64,000 nt of DNA from Neisseria brasiliensis (GTDB taxonomy: Bacteria; Pseudomonadota; Gammaproteobacteria; Burkholderiales; Neisseriaceae). The DNA lies in the NCBI RefSeq assembly GCF_009671065.1, contig NZ_CP046027.1:744001-808000 (forward strand), in the 5' to 3' direction. Positions 43,533 through 55,796 of this stretch are shown here, piece by piece; position 1 is the first letter of the stretch, and every line of letters starts with the position of its first letter. The position numbers and the translations under genes were made by a program. The notes below the pieces were generated by a model that did not search any database, had not been told where the DNA came from, and saw nothing but the letters and a program-made list of their open reading frames with translations.

Positions 43533-44035
43533 TTATCGGCCGCCTCTGCGGCGCGGATTTTCGCCAGTGTTTGCGTGGTGGATGTTTGGTGTAAAAACGG
43601 AATCGAATACACCTTGCCGCTGCGCGCCAAGGTTTCTTGCGAACCGACAATTTTATCGACTGTCCAGTCGCCGCCTTTGACCAAAATATCCGGTTTGACC
43701 AACTCAATCAAAGCCGCTGGTGTGTCATCATCAAACCACGTCACCACGTCCACGCTGGCCAGCGCTGCCACCACCGCCGCACGGTTTTCTAAAGGATTAA
43801 TCGGGCGATCATCGCCCTTACCTTGGCGGCGCACGGAAGCATCAGTGTTCAAGGCCAAAATCATCGCCGCACCGGTCGCGCGTGCCTGCGCCAAATAAGT
43901 GACATGGCCGCGATGCAAAATATCAAAGCAGCCGTTGGTAAACACCAGCGGACGCGGCAATACAGTCAAGCGTTCGGCAAGTGCTTCGGGCGGGCAGATT
44001 TTTTGTTCAAAATCGGGTAAAGGCCATTTGGACAT
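43529..44035 (-). CDS. rfaE2: D-glycero-beta-D-manno-heptose 1-phosphate adenylyltransferase
   Basis: The 168-residue nucleotidyltransferase activates heptose phosphate with ATP to make ADP-heptose for lipooligosaccharide inner core. FTNGCFDILHRGHVTYL is the HxGH-type ATP site. KPDILVKGGDWTVDKIVG is the family segment. The start at 44035 (MSKWPLPDF) is preferred. MERIMSK at 44047 is an alternative. The kinase half found in fused HldE is absent here. The gene leads the operon with birA-coaX. Confidence 0.93.
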   Translation of the reverse strand: MSKWPLPDFEQKICPPEALAERLTVLPRPLVFTNGCFDILHRGHVTYLAQARATGAAMILALNTDASVRRQGKGDDRPINPLENRAAVVAALASVDVVTWFDDDTPAALIELVKPDILVKGGDWTVDKIVGSQETLARSGKVYSIPFLHQTSTTQTLAKIRAAEAADK

Positions 44036-44102
44036 AATGCGTTCCATTGTTTCATTCAGATTAAAGCTATGATACCGAAGCCCCGTCAAAAGGCAAAGCA
44101 AA

Positions 44103-44131
44103 AGGCCGTCTGAACAGATTTCAGACGGCCT
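44103..44131. terminator. DUS inverted pair
   Basis: An inverted DUS pair lies between rfaE2 and the tRNA cluster terminator, upstream of the rfaE2 start. Confidence 0.5.
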
Positions 44132-44243
44132 TTGCGTGTAATTTTGTGAATTTAATGTGACAAATATCGTTACCAGCGCCCTTATGTACCAACGTACACG
44201 GCGGTTGCTGTCGCCTTGTCTTATTTCCATTTTAAACGGCTAT

Positions 44244-44276
44244 AAAAAAACCTGCTTATTAAAAGCAGGTTTTTTT
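44244..44276 (-). terminator. Intrinsic terminator of the tRNA cluster
   Basis: AAAAAAACCTGCTT, a 5-nt loop and its complement form a perfect stem. Read on the minus strand it ends in a T run just after the last tRNA. Confidence 0.85.
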
Positions 44277-44281
44277 TATTT

Positions 44282-44359
44282 TGGTCGGGGCGGTGGGATT
44301 CGAACTCACGACCCTCTGCTCCCAAAGCAGATGCGCTAACCAGGCTGCGCTACGCCCCG
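44282..44359 (-). tRNA. tRNA-Pro(UGG), copy 2 of the transcript
   Basis: A cloverleaf can be folded with acceptor CGGGGCG/CGCCCCG, discriminator A and encoded CCA. The anticodon loop TTTGGGA gives UGG. It is identical to the copy at 44559-44636. Confidence 0.95.
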
Positions 44360-44366
44360 ATATAGA

Positions 44367-44443
44367 TGGGGTGGCTAATGGGGCTCGAACCCACGACAAC
44401 CGGAATCACAATCCGGGGCTCTACCAACTGAGCTATAGCCACC
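44367..44443 (-). tRNA. tRNA-His(GUG)
   Basis: The acceptor is GTGGCTA/TAGCCAC with discriminator C, encoded CCA, and an extra G at -1 pairing with C73, the histidine identity element. The anticodon loop TTGTGAT gives GUG. Confidence 0.95.
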
Positions 44444-44453
44444 GTAAACTTTT

Positions 44454-44530
44454 TGGCACGCCCGACAGGAATCGAACCTGTAACCCCCGACTTAGAAGGT
44501 CGGTGCTCTATCCGGTTGAGCTACGGGCGC
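44454..44530 (-). tRNA. tRNA-Arg(UCU)
   Basis: The acceptor is GCGCCCG/CGGGCGT (first pair G-U) with discriminator G and encoded CCA. The anticodon loop CTTCTAA gives UCU, reading AGA/AGG codons. Confidence 0.95.
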
Positions 44531-44558
44531 TCATGCCGTTACGTGCTGAAAACTGGTG

Positions 44559-44636
44559 TGGTCGGGGCGGTGGGATTCGAACTCACGACCCTCTGCTCCC
44601 AAAGCAGATGCGCTAACCAGGCTGCGCTACGCCCCG
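44559..44636 (-). tRNA. tRNA-Pro(UGG), copy 1 of the transcript
   Basis: Sequence is identical to the copy at 44282-44359, including the encoded CCA. It is the first tRNA after the promoter at 44651-44679. Confidence 0.95.
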
Positions 44637-44650
44637 ACTTGAAGAACTGA

Positions 44651-44679
44651 ACTATACTGATTTTCGAAAATCACGTCAA
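44651..44679 (-). promoter_or_regulatory. Sigma-70 promoter of the tRNA cluster
   Basis: On the minus strand TTGACG and TATAGT are separated by exactly 17 bp, just upstream of the first tRNA-Pro. The spacer contains the palindrome TGATTTTCGAAAATCA. Confidence 0.8.
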
Positions 44680-44895
44680 CCTTTACGGTTAACATTTTTT
44701 TAAAATTGCATTTATCTGATTATTTTTATTCAGAATTTAATTCATACCTACCTTATTTATTCCCTATCAATATTCAGGCCGTCTGAAAAATAATCTCGAC
44801 AAAGCTAACGATAAATAATGCAAAAGAAGGCTTAAAAATGAGATAATTACCCGATTTTCCATTTTTACCCCTTCCCTGACAACTAGAGAGTGAAC

Positions 44896-45747
44896 ATGAC
44901 TGCTCAATTAATCAACGGTAAAGAAGTCTCCCAACAACGCTTGGCGGCAGTCGCCCAAGCAGTCGAACAACGCACAGCAGCCGGCTTACGCACGCCTTGT
45001 TTGGCCGTGGTTTTGGTTGGTGACGACCCCGCCAGCGCGGTTTATGTGCGCAATAAAAAAACCGCCTGCCAAAAATCAGGCATTGCGTCTTTGTCTTACG
45101 AATTACCTGCCGAAACCACGCAAGACGAATTACTGAAGCTGGTGGACGAATTAAACGCCAATCCTGAAGTGGACGGCATTTTGGTGCAACTGCCTTTGCC
45201 GAAACACATCGACAGCCAAGCCGTATTGGAGCGCATTTTGCCACATAAAGACGTGGACGGCTTCCACCCTTACAACGTTGGTCGTTTGGTTGTCAAAATG
45301 CCACTGATGCGCCCATGCACACCTAAAGGCGTGATGACACTTCTCGAAGCCTACGGCGTTGACCCTAAAGGCAAAAAAGCCGTGATTGTAGGTGCGTCCA
45401 ATATTGTTGGCCGCCCGCAAGCATTAGAATTACTGCTCTCACGTGCCACCGTCACCATCTGCCACAGCGCCACAGAAAACTTGGCGGAAGAAGTGGCTCA
45501 AGCCGATATTTTGGTGGTTGGGGTCGGCATCCCGAATTTTGTTAAAGGCGAATGGGTAAAACCGGGCGCCGTAGTCATCGATGTCGGCATCAACCGCTTG
45601 GAAGACGGCAGCTTGTGCGGCGATGTGGAATTTGATGTAGCCAAAGAACGCGCAGCCATGATTACCCCAGTTCCCGGCGGTGTCGGCCCAATGACCATTG
45701 CCACGCTTTTGGAAAACACTTTACACGCCGCTCAATTGCATGATTAA
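44896..45747 (+). CDS. folD: Bifunctional methylenetetrahydrofolate dehydrogenase/cyclohydrolase FolD
   Basis: The 283-residue enzyme interconverts methylene-, methenyl- and formyl-tetrahydrofolate with NADP. VGDDPASAVYVRNKKTACQKSGI holds the catalytic Lys. QLPLPKHID, HPYNVGRL, VIVGASNIVGRPQALELLL and TPVPGGVGPMTIATLLENT are the usual motifs. The ATG at 44896 is chosen. A GTG two codons earlier is in frame. Confidence 0.97.
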   Translation: MTAQLINGKEVSQQRLAAVAQAVEQRTAAGLRTPCLAVVLVGDDPASAVYVRNKKTACQKSGIASLSYELPAETTQDELLKLVDELNANPEVDGILVQLPLPKHIDSQAVLERILPHKDVDGFHPYNVGRLVVKMPLMRPCTPKGVMTLLEAYGVDPKGKKAVIVGASNIVGRPQALELLLSRATVTICHSATENLAEEVAQADILVVGVGIPNFVKGEWVKPGAVVIDVGINRLEDGSLCGDVEFDVAKERAAMITPVPGGVGPMTIATLLENTLHAAQLHD

Positions 45748-45791
45748 AGATTGAACCGCTCAATTTTCAATAACCGGTTCAGCATATGAAA

Positions 45792-45831
45792 AGGCCGTCT
45801 GAAAGATTTTGGTAAACCTTTCAGACGGCCT
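45792..45831. terminator. Bidirectional DUS terminator
   Basis: An inverted DUS pair with extended arms (GAAAG..., ...CTTTC) separates converging folD and pilC. Confidence 0.75.
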
Positions 45832-45852
45832 TTGATTTGTTACCGCCTTAAT

Positions 45853-48800
45853 TTAGAAGAAGATTTCACGCCAAGATAAGCGGCGGATACCGCAGATTCG
45901 GCCTTCAATATCCAAATCTCTCAACTGGCTACCCGGTGTTGAGTTGGAGATTAAGAGCTTGCGCACGGCTTCGCGACTGAAACATTTGTTGTTTGGAATC
46001 TCACTATTGGCTGCTTTTAATGGTTGATCCGTACCGGTCTCACCGCTATCGCCATCGCGCGTTACCGGAGAATCGTTCAGCTTAGTTTGGTCAACATAAG
46101 TAAAGCTGGTAATGCCTTGCATGCTGATGCCGTTAGCGTATTTTGAGAATGCTACATTGTTGTCAATATGGAATTTCAAACGTGCGCTACGCTGGGTTAG
46201 TGCACCACCATTTTCCGCGTTCACACCCAAAATCTTACTGGCACTTTCGGTTTTGGTTTCGGTTTTTTCCGGAATACAAATATCACCTTGCGGCTCAGTC
46301 GTAATCGTCACCTTATTATAGCTGCGCGTTGACAATACTGCCGTCTGAAGAATCATGGTCGGCTTCACGACCACGCGCTCGCCATTGGCATCCAAATTAA
46401 AGAACCAGCCTTTTTGTGTTTTTTCATCCACTCGATTGTTGGTCAAAAATACTTGGCCATTCTCATTCACACTCATGGTTTGTTGCAATAAATCAGCTTG
46501 TTGTGCAACATCTGACCGTACAGCACTGGTATCAGGCGCATCTGGCAATTTATCGAAAATGCCATACACTGCCTGCTGATTTTTGTTTTCCAAATCGCTT
46601 TCGTAAATGTCGCTACCGGTACCAAAAATCACCACATAGCTGCCGCTACCGCGACGGGAAATCGCCGGTGCGGAAGTAGTCGGCTGACTAGGATTGCCTG
46701 CGAAAATACGGGTCACCGTCCAAGCAGACGGCGTGGTGCCTCGCAAATCGAAACGGTACATATTACCGCCATAATCACCCGCGTAAGCCACATCAACGAT
46801 ACCATCAAAATCGGCATCCACCAAAGTAGGCGACGACAAACCGCCTACGCCACCTGGCACTTCGATTTTTCTGATTTCCGCACCGGCAGCCGGACCATTC
46901 GCCTCACCGCTACCGGCTTCTTGACCCAGCATTTCATAAACATAAAGCGCAGTCTCGCTGGCATCATTACCATCTGCATCAGCCAAATTGCGATAACCGC
47001 TGGATAAGAAGCCAGCGTAGCGCACATTTTCAGTGGTGCTGACTTTATCCACGCCACGCTGCACAGAAATACGGCCGATTTGCGGCGTACCAATGGTGTA
47101 GCCCAGCTTATTGTTTTCGCCTTTTACGGTTTCAAACAACGGCACATCCGACAACCAATTCGATTCACCGGCATTTAAAGCCAATGCAGAACCGCTATGA
47201 CGATTCACGCCGCCGATATTTAATGCATACGCACCACGGCCACCTTGACCCATGGCGCCAAACATAAACACTTGCTGGCCTTTAGATTCCGCTGCATTTG
47301 GCGTACGGCGCAAGGTCATGCCGCCATTTACCAGATAACGGTGTGGCACAGTGGTCGAGCCATATTGCTCATGCGCCACATCTTTCAAGAATTTGCCCAT
47401 CACAGACGGATTACCGGCATCATCCTCGCGCTCCATGGCTGCAGGAATATAGCTGAGTTTCAAATCATAAGGATGCTCACCACCAGTATGCTGGAACATA
47501 TGCACCATACCGTCATTAGCCGCCGTTACCATGAATTCCTGACGACCGCCTACGCTATCGCCAACGGTATTCAGCGAGCTATCCAAAATGTCGCCCAAAT
47601 CACGTTTACCCTCTTCACGAATGCGATAAACTTGGCTGTATTTACGGGTTTTCGCCGTTTGATTCAAGGTAGCATCGTTGCTTAAACGCGCAGTCCAAGG
47701 CAGCAACACATTTTTCCATTCCAATTGATCGGCAGGTGTGCCACCGCTGATATTAAAGTCAGCGTTAGACATTTGGTTATCGGCAATATTCTCTACCCAT
47801 GCCACAGTTTTACCATTATTAATCATGGTTTTTCGGTTGGAGAATGAAGGCTCGGTTACCACATTATTATTGACCGTACCGTCTGCATTCAGTTTATAAA
47901 ACTTCAGGCGACTGCTCCATGATCCGCTATCTAATTCAACCGCCGCAGCCATATCAGGCACACCATTGCTACTGGTCGCAGCAGGCGCAACCGTACCCGG
48001 GGCAACAATCGGAATCGAGCCGTTAGCAGCATCGATGCTGGCAAAAATGGAATTAAATGCCGCAACCAAATCCTCGGCTTTAGAAGCATTGAAGTAATTA
48101 TTGCTACTGCTTGCGCCCTGTTGCAGATAGTTACGACCTGCTTCAGACAAGCTCTCACCAAAGCCTACAGTATAGGTTTCAGCTACTTGCTTTTCATATA
48201 AACTTTTACCATTGGCATCTTTAGGGTCATTAGCATCACCATTCCAGCTTTTACCTGCTTTATCGGTACCGCTGGTTTTGAAATCTTTGGTTGCCAGCGT
48301 TTTACTAAACCAACCCAAACCATCATTACGGTCGAGAATAGTATCCCATATATCAACATTCCAGCCTGTCGCTATAGCGGTTACTTTCCAATCTGAACCT
48401 CCCCCATTGCGCGTACCAAAATAACTATCAGAAAAGACATTTGTACCAGAAGGAAATACCCGTCGTTGATTAACTGGCACAACCCTATACCCCCATGTCA
48501 TATAATCCCTCTGATTCACCCAGTCAGCTTCATAACTACCATTTGCATCGCCATCCGACATCAAAACAATATAGTTTTTCTGACAACGGTATTCTGTTTG
48601 ATTGCGAACAATTTGTGAAACTTCATAATAACGTCGGGTCGTAGGTGTACCTTTATTAGCAAACATCGAGTTGATTCGCGCTAAAATATCAGTATGGTTT
48701 CGGCCATTAGTATTGGTATAAGTTGGCACATTGACCCGACCATTATTATGAAGCGTCTGAAAGCTCCAGTTAATGGTATCTTGGTATTGATTAACCACCT

Positions 48801-49113
48801 GTGTCAGCGCATTTTTCGTGATTTGCATGCGTGACTGTTCACCGGCTCTAGGATTACGCTCCGCCCCAGGCACCCACGCCATACTTCCCGAATCATCAAT
48901 AAACAACATCACATTCGGCTTAATCTTCACTTCACCCGTTACCGATTCATTCTGCAAATAAAGCGGCACAGGCGCAAATTTTTGCGCGGCGGCATGTGCA
49001 TTTACAGCAGCCACCAGCGACAATGCCGATGCCACGCTCAAAATAATCGGCCGAACGCTGTTTTGGCGCGCGGCGCGGTTCCCAGTAATATGTTTTTTAG
49101 ATTTAGATTTCAT
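45853..49113 (-). CDS. pilC: Type IV pilus tip adhesin/assembly protein PilC (PilY1 family)
   Basis: The 1086-residue secreted protein has a long basic signal region ending near NAHAAA. An N-terminal von Willebrand-like region follows, with metal site FIDDSGSM (residues 71-78). A C-terminal PilY1 beta-propeller contains the calcium loop DADFDGIVDVAYAGDYGGNMYRFDL near residue 765. PilC promotes pilus extension and host-cell binding. Unlike pilC1/pilC2 of pathogenic species, the signal-peptide codons contain no poly-G tract, so phase variation by that route is not expected. Confidence 0.93.
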   Translation of the reverse strand: MKSKSKKHITGNRAARQNSVRPIILSVASALSLVAAVNAHAAAQKFAPVPLYLQNESVTGEVKIKPNVMLFIDDSGSMAWVPGAERNPRAGEQSRMQITKNALTQVVNQYQDTINWSFQTLHNNGRVNVPTYTNTNGRNHTDILARINSMFANKGTPTTRRYYEVSQIVRNQTEYRCQKNYIVLMSDGDANGSYEADWVNQRDYMTWGYRVVPVNQRRVFPSGTNVFSDSYFGTRNGGGSDWKVTAIATGWNVDIWDTILDRNDGLGWFSKTLATKDFKTSGTDKAGKSWNGDANDPKDANGKSLYEKQVAETYTVGFGESLSEAGRNYLQQGASSSNNYFNASKAEDLVAAFNSIFASIDAANGSIPIVAPGTVAPAATSSNGVPDMAAAVELDSGSWSSRLKFYKLNADGTVNNNVVTEPSFSNRKTMINNGKTVAWVENIADNQMSNADFNISGGTPADQLEWKNVLLPWTARLSNDATLNQTAKTRKYSQVYRIREEGKRDLGDILDSSLNTVGDSVGGRQEFMVTAANDGMVHMFQHTGGEHPYDLKLSYIPAAMEREDDAGNPSVMGKFLKDVAHEQYGSTTVPHRYLVNGGMTLRRTPNAAESKGQQVFMFGAMGQGGRGAYALNIGGVNRHSGSALALNAGESNWLSDVPLFETVKGENNKLGYTIGTPQIGRISVQRGVDKVSTTENVRYAGFLSSGYRNLADADGNDASETALYVYEMLGQEAGSGEANGPAAGAEIRKIEVPGGVGGLSSPTLVDADFDGIVDVAYAGDYGGNMYRFDLRGTTPSAWTVTRIFAGNPSQPTTSAPAISRRGSGSYVVIFGTGSDIYESDLENKNQQAVYGIFDKLPDAPDTSAVRSDVAQQADLLQQTMSVNENGQVFLTNNRVDEKTQKGWFFNLDANGERVVVKPTMILQTAVLSTRSYNKVTITTEPQGDICIPEKTETKTESASKILGVNAENGGALTQRSARLKFHIDNNVAFSKYANGISMQGITSFTYVDQTKLNDSPVTRDGDSGETGTDQPLKAANSEIPNNKCFSREAVRKLLISNSTPGSQLRDLDIEGRICGIRRLSWREIFF

Positions 49114-49275
49114 GGAAATACAAACCGTTTGTTATTGTTTGACGAAACCTGATTTTATCATTTCTATTGCATAATAGGTGGCCTTTGCACCAATTTAGCC
49201 GGTCACACGGCAAATTGATGACAAAAATGAAACAGCCATTTATCGCTTTTTTCTGCCATATGCCCGTTTTTAGGC

Positions 49276-49304
49276 TTGAACCAAACCCCGTTTTGGCTTA
49301 AAAT
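49276..49304 (+). promoter_or_regulatory. Sigma-70-like promoter upstream of carA
   Basis: TTGAAC (49276-49281) and TAAAAT (49299-49304) are spaced 17 bp. Transcription would start near 49311. Confidence 0.6.
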
Positions 49305-49310
49305 GCAGTG

Positions 49311-49388
49311 CTTCTACGGCATAAACAGAAATGCCTGAAAAAGCACGTAACACAATGTTCCCAAGATTGTGTGGCGTGTTTTTTTTTA
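49311..49388 (+). ncRNA. Candidate carA leader/attenuator RNA or sRNA
   Basis: A transcript of about 78 nt would end in a hairpin at 49344-49378 (CACG..ACACAAT / ATTGTGT..CGTG) followed by a ten-T run. A short frame inside (MPEKARNTMFPRL...) spans the hairpin and includes two arginine codons. It could be an arginine- or pyrimidine-sensing attenuator for carA, or an independent sRNA. Nothing distinguishes these by sequence alone. Confidence 0.45.
49344..49388 (+). terminator. Strong intrinsic terminator upstream of carA
   Basis: A stem of about 11 pairs with one small bulge is followed by a long T run (49379-49388). It points toward carA, so it would block transcription into carA unless relieved. 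Confidence 0.75.
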
Positions 49389-49400
49389 ACCATATTCTGA

Positions 49401-49436
49401 AGGCCGTCTGAAACACCTTACCTTTTCAGACGGCCT
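49401..49436 (+). terminator. DUS inverted pair upstream of carA
   Basis: A second hairpin, made of an inverted DUS pair, lies 39 bp before the carA start. Confidence 0.5.
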
Positions 49437-49475
49437 CATATCAAACATTTCCATTCAGCAAGACAGGACTTCATC

Positions 49476-50606
49476 ATGACAACTCCAGCACTTCTGGTTC
49501 TCGCCGACGGCAGCGTGTTTCACGGCACCTCAATCGGCTTTGACGGCTCGACTTCCGGCGAAGTGGTGTTCAACACTTCCATGACCGGCTATCAAGAAAT
49601 TCTGACCGACCCGTCATACTGCAAACAAATCGTCACGCTGACTTACCCGCACATCGGCAACACCGGCACCAACGGCGAAGACGTGGAAAGCCGCAATGTG
49701 TACGCGGCCGGTCTGATTATCCGCGACCTGCCTTTGCAACACAGCAACTTCCGCGCCGATGAAAGCCTGCAAGAATATTTGGTGCGCAACAAAACCGTGG
49801 CCATTGCCGATATCGACACCCGCCGTCTGACCCGCATTTTGCGTGACAAAGGTGCGCAAGCCGGTGCGATTTTGACCGGTGCCGACGCGACCGAAGAAAA
49901 AGCACAAGAATTGATTGCTGCGTTCGGCAGCATGGTGGGCAAGGATTTGGCCAAAGAAGTGACCTGCGCGGAAACCTACGAATGGACGGAAGGCGAATGG
50001 AAGCTGGGTCAAGGTTTTGTCACCCCTGAAAAACAGCCTTACCATGTGGTTGCCTACGATTTCGGCGTGAAAACCAATATCCTGCGCATGCTGGCCGAAC
50101 GCGGCTGCCGCTTGACTGTCGTTCCGGCGCAAACCCCTGCGGCAGATGTGTTGGCCATGAATCCGGACGGCGTGTTCTTATCCAACGGCCCGGGCGACCC
50201 TGAGCCTTGCGACTACGCCATCAAAGCGATTCAAGAGATTTTGACCAGCAAAAAACCGGTGTTCGGTATTTGCTTGGGCCACCAATTATTGGGCTTGGCG
50301 GTGGGCGGCAAAACCCGCAAAATGCCGTTCGGCCACCACGGTGCCAACCATCCAGTGCAAAACTTGGAAAACGGCCGCGTAATGATCACCAGCCAAAACC
50401 ACGGTTTTGAAGTGGACGCAGACACGCTGCCTGAAAATGTGAAAGTAACCCACCGCTCATTGTTTGACGGCTCCTTGCAAGGCATTGAATTGACCGACCA
50501 AGTGGCATTCAGCTTCCAAGGCCACCCTGAAGCCAGCCCGGGCCCGCACGATGTGGCTTACCTGTTTGATAAATTTATCGACAGCTTAAAAGCAGCAAAA
50601 GCATAA
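49476..50606 (+). CDS. carA: Carbamoyl-phosphate synthase small subunit
   Basis: The 376-residue glutamine amidotransferase subunit feeds ammonia to CarB for arginine and pyrimidine synthesis. The N-terminal LADGSVFHGTSIG and GEVVFNTSMTGYQEI are CarA-specific. The triad is Cys in FGICLGHQ (about residue 266) with His in FQGHPEASPGP. carB follows about 1.95 kb downstream with two unrelated genes between. Confidence 0.97.
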   Translation: MTTPALLVLADGSVFHGTSIGFDGSTSGEVVFNTSMTGYQEILTDPSYCKQIVTLTYPHIGNTGTNGEDVESRNVYAAGLIIRDLPLQHSNFRADESLQEYLVRNKTVAIADIDTRRLTRILRDKGAQAGAILTGADATEEKAQELIAAFGSMVGKDLAKEVTCAETYEWTEGEWKLGQGFVTPEKQPYHVVAYDFGVKTNILRMLAERGCRLTVVPAQTPAADVLAMNPDGVFLSNGPGDPEPCDYAIKAIQEILTSKKPVFGICLGHQLLGLAVGGKTRKMPFGHHGANHPVQNLENGRVMITSQNHGFEVDADTLPENVKVTHRSLFDGSLQGIELTDQVAFSFQGHPEASPGPHDVAYLFDKFIDSLKAAKA

Positions 50607-50615
50607 TACTGCAGA

Positions 50616-50654
50616 TTCAGACGGCCTCTTATGGGATAAACAAGGCCGTCTGAA
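50616..50654 (+). terminator. DUS hairpin after carA
   Basis: A reverse and a forward DUS separated by about 15 nt lie 9 bp past the carA stop. Confidence 0.55.
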
Positions 50655-50719
50655 CAATAACCATCCCACCTCAAAATAATATAAAAACCAACTGATGGCT
50701 GCTTCACGCGTGTATTCAA

Positions 50720-50756
50720 AGGCCGTCTGAAAAACCTTGATTGTTTCAGACGGCAT
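50720..50756 (+). terminator. DUS inverted pair upstream of the PTS-IIC-like gene
   Basis: A forward AG-DUS faces a reverse AT-DUS 17 bp before the next start codon. Confidence 0.45.
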
Positions 50757-50773
50757 GTTCATCAAGAGGAAAA

Positions 50774-51787
50774 ATGAACATCAAAGCCCTACTCGCAAAA
50801 AAAGACATTGAATTCAGCCTGCGCCGTTACGGCATTGATGCGCTGAACTTTATGGCACTCGGCCTGTTCGGCTCGCTGATTATCGGTCTGATTTTAAAAA
50901 CCGTCGGTGGCTGGACAAACCTGCCTTGGCTGGTCGAAATCGGCGGCCAAGCGCAAGCCGGTATGGGGGCAGCCATCGGCGTGGGCGTGGCCTATGCCCT
51001 GAAAGCCCCGCCGCTGGTTTTGTTTGCCAGCACCATTATCGGCTTGGCCGGTGCGGCACTGGGCGGGCCTGTCGGCTGCTTTATCGCAGTTGCCATCGGC
51101 ACCGAAATCGGCAAACTGGTGAGCAAAACCACGCCGATTGACATCATCGCCACCCCTGCCGCTACCTTAATCAGCGGCATGGCCGCCGCCCAGTTTGTCG
51201 GCCCCATTATCGCCACCGCCATGACCCAAACCGGCGCGCTAATTATGTGGGCAGTCGAATTGCAACCCGTGTTGATGGGCATCATTGTTGCTGTGTTGAT
51301 GGGCATGATTCTGACCCTGCCCATTTCCAGCGCCGCTGTCGCCATCGCCCTGTCACTCAGCGGCTTGGCGGCCGGCGCCGCCACCGTCGGCTGCTGCGCA
51401 CAGATGGTCGGTTTCGCCGTCATGAGCTTCAAAGAAAACCGCTGGGCAGGCGTTTTGAGCCAAGGTTTGGGCACCAGCATGCTGCAAATGCCCAATATCG
51501 TGAAAAACCCGTTGATTTGGCTGCCGCCGATTATCAGCAGCGCCATTCTCGGCCCGCTGGCGACCACGGTGTTTCAAATGAGCAACATTCCGTCGGGTGC
51601 CGGCATGGGCACCAGCGGCCTTGTCGGCCAAGTCGGCACGCTCGACGCCATGGGCGGCGACACGCATATCTGGCTGGCCATCGGCCTGCTGCATTTCGTG
51701 TTGCCGGCTGTGTTGACGCTGCTGATTGCCGCGTTGATGCGTAAAAAAGGTTGGATTAAAGAGGGGGATTTGAAACTGGATATTTGA
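50774..51787 (+). CDS. PTS-IIC/PfoR-like membrane protein
   Basis: The 337-residue membrane protein has about nine hydrophobic helices with many Gly/Ala-rich stretches. It matches the COG3641 (PfoR, PTS_EIIC_2) group: FSLRRYGIDALNFMALGLFGSL, ATPAATLISGMAAAQFVGP and GMGTSGLVGQVGTLDAMGG. No IIA or IIB domain is attached or encoded nearby, so sugar transport by a PTS is doubtful. The start at 50774 has AGAGGAAAA upstream. Confidence 0.8.
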   Translation: MNIKALLAKKDIEFSLRRYGIDALNFMALGLFGSLIIGLILKTVGGWTNLPWLVEIGGQAQAGMGAAIGVGVAYALKAPPLVLFASTIIGLAGAALGGPVGCFIAVAIGTEIGKLVSKTTPIDIIATPAATLISGMAAAQFVGPIIATAMTQTGALIMWAVELQPVLMGIIVAVLMGMILTLPISSAAVAIALSLSGLAAGAATVGCCAQMVGFAVMSFKENRWAGVLSQGLGTSMLQMPNIVKNPLIWLPPIISSAILGPLATTVFQMSNIPSGAGMGTSGLVGQVGTLDAMGGDTHIWLAIGLLHFVLPAVLTLLIAALMRKKGWIKEGDLKLDI

Positions 51788-51889
51788 TTGAACACGTCAG
51801 CTTTTCAGACGGCATCGAACAACCAAACCAAGGCCGCCTGAAAACAAAAAAGGGTTAATGTTTTTTAATTTTGATTTTTTGATAATAAT

Positions 51890-52396
51890 ATGATCTTACT
51901 TGCTTTTATCCTGATTTTCCTGATCCGTTTGGCTTCCTTGCGCATTTCCATCCGCAACGAAAAAAACCTGATTGCCGAGGGCGCGCAGCAATTCGGCGCC
52001 GGCACCTCCAAACTGCTGTCGCTGGCGCACATCGCCTACTATTTCGCCGCACTGGGCGAATCGTTTGCGCGCCAGGCCGTGTTTGACGCCGTTTCCGCCG
52101 CCGGCCTGATACTGACCGGCTGCTCGCTGGCGGTATTGTTTTACGTTATCCGCGCGCTCGGCCCGATTTGGACGGTAAAAATCTACATCCGACCAAACCA
52201 CCAATTAAACCGTTCGTGGTTGTTCCGACACGTCAAACACCCGAACTACTTTTTAAACATCGTGCCCGAACTCATCGGCATCGGCCTGCTCTGCCACGGC
52301 TGGACCACCATGACCGTCGGCCTGCCCGTCTACGCCGTTATCCTCGCCTGCCGCATCCGTCAGGAACACGAGGCGATGAAACATCTGGGCAAATAA
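51890..52396 (+). CDS. Isoprenylcysteine carboxyl methyltransferase family protein
   Basis: The 168-residue protein has about four membrane helices and the C-terminal ICMT signature RHVKHPNYFLNIVPELIGIGLL followed by RIRQEHEAM. Bacterial members methylate unknown substrates in the membrane. A T-rich leader precedes the ATG with only a weak ribosome-binding site. Confidence 0.82.
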   Translation: MILLAFILIFLIRLASLRISIRNEKNLIAEGAQQFGAGTSKLLSLAHIAYYFAALGESFARQAVFDAVSAAGLILTGCSLAVLFYVIRALGPIWTVKIYIRPNHQLNRSWLFRHVKHPNYFLNIVPELIGIGLLCHGWTTMTVGLPVYAVILACRIRQEHEAMKHLGK

Positions 52397-52559
52397 ACGA
52401 ACACAGAACGAACACAGGCAGCTAACCCGGCCAGACAACACCTGTCTGAAACGCCCGCCGTCTGTACAAAGAAATTTTGACACATGCAACAATTGGTTTT
52501 CAGACGGCCTCCCAAGCCGTCTGAAACTCAGATTAACCCAGCGAATAAAGAGTGAAACC

Positions 52560-55772
<3,213 letters not shown>

Positions 55773-55796
55773 TCAGACCGTTCCATAGATGAACCA

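Larger units (their letters stand above)
49114..49475. other. Intergenic region pilC-carA
   Basis: This 362-bp gap contains the pilC upstream DNA, a sigma-70-like promoter at 49276-49304, a short transcript ending at a strong terminator (49388), and a DUS hairpin before carA. It is described in the separate entries. Confidence 0.6.

Noticed and set aside
48900..49113. Phase-variable poly-G tract in pilC signal peptide
   Set aside because: The signal-peptide codons contain no long G run.
51897..52396. Prophage-derived membrane gene between carA and carB
   Set aside because: The protein fits the chromosomal ICMT family and no phage gene is nearby. Separation of carA and carB by other genes is known in Neisseria.
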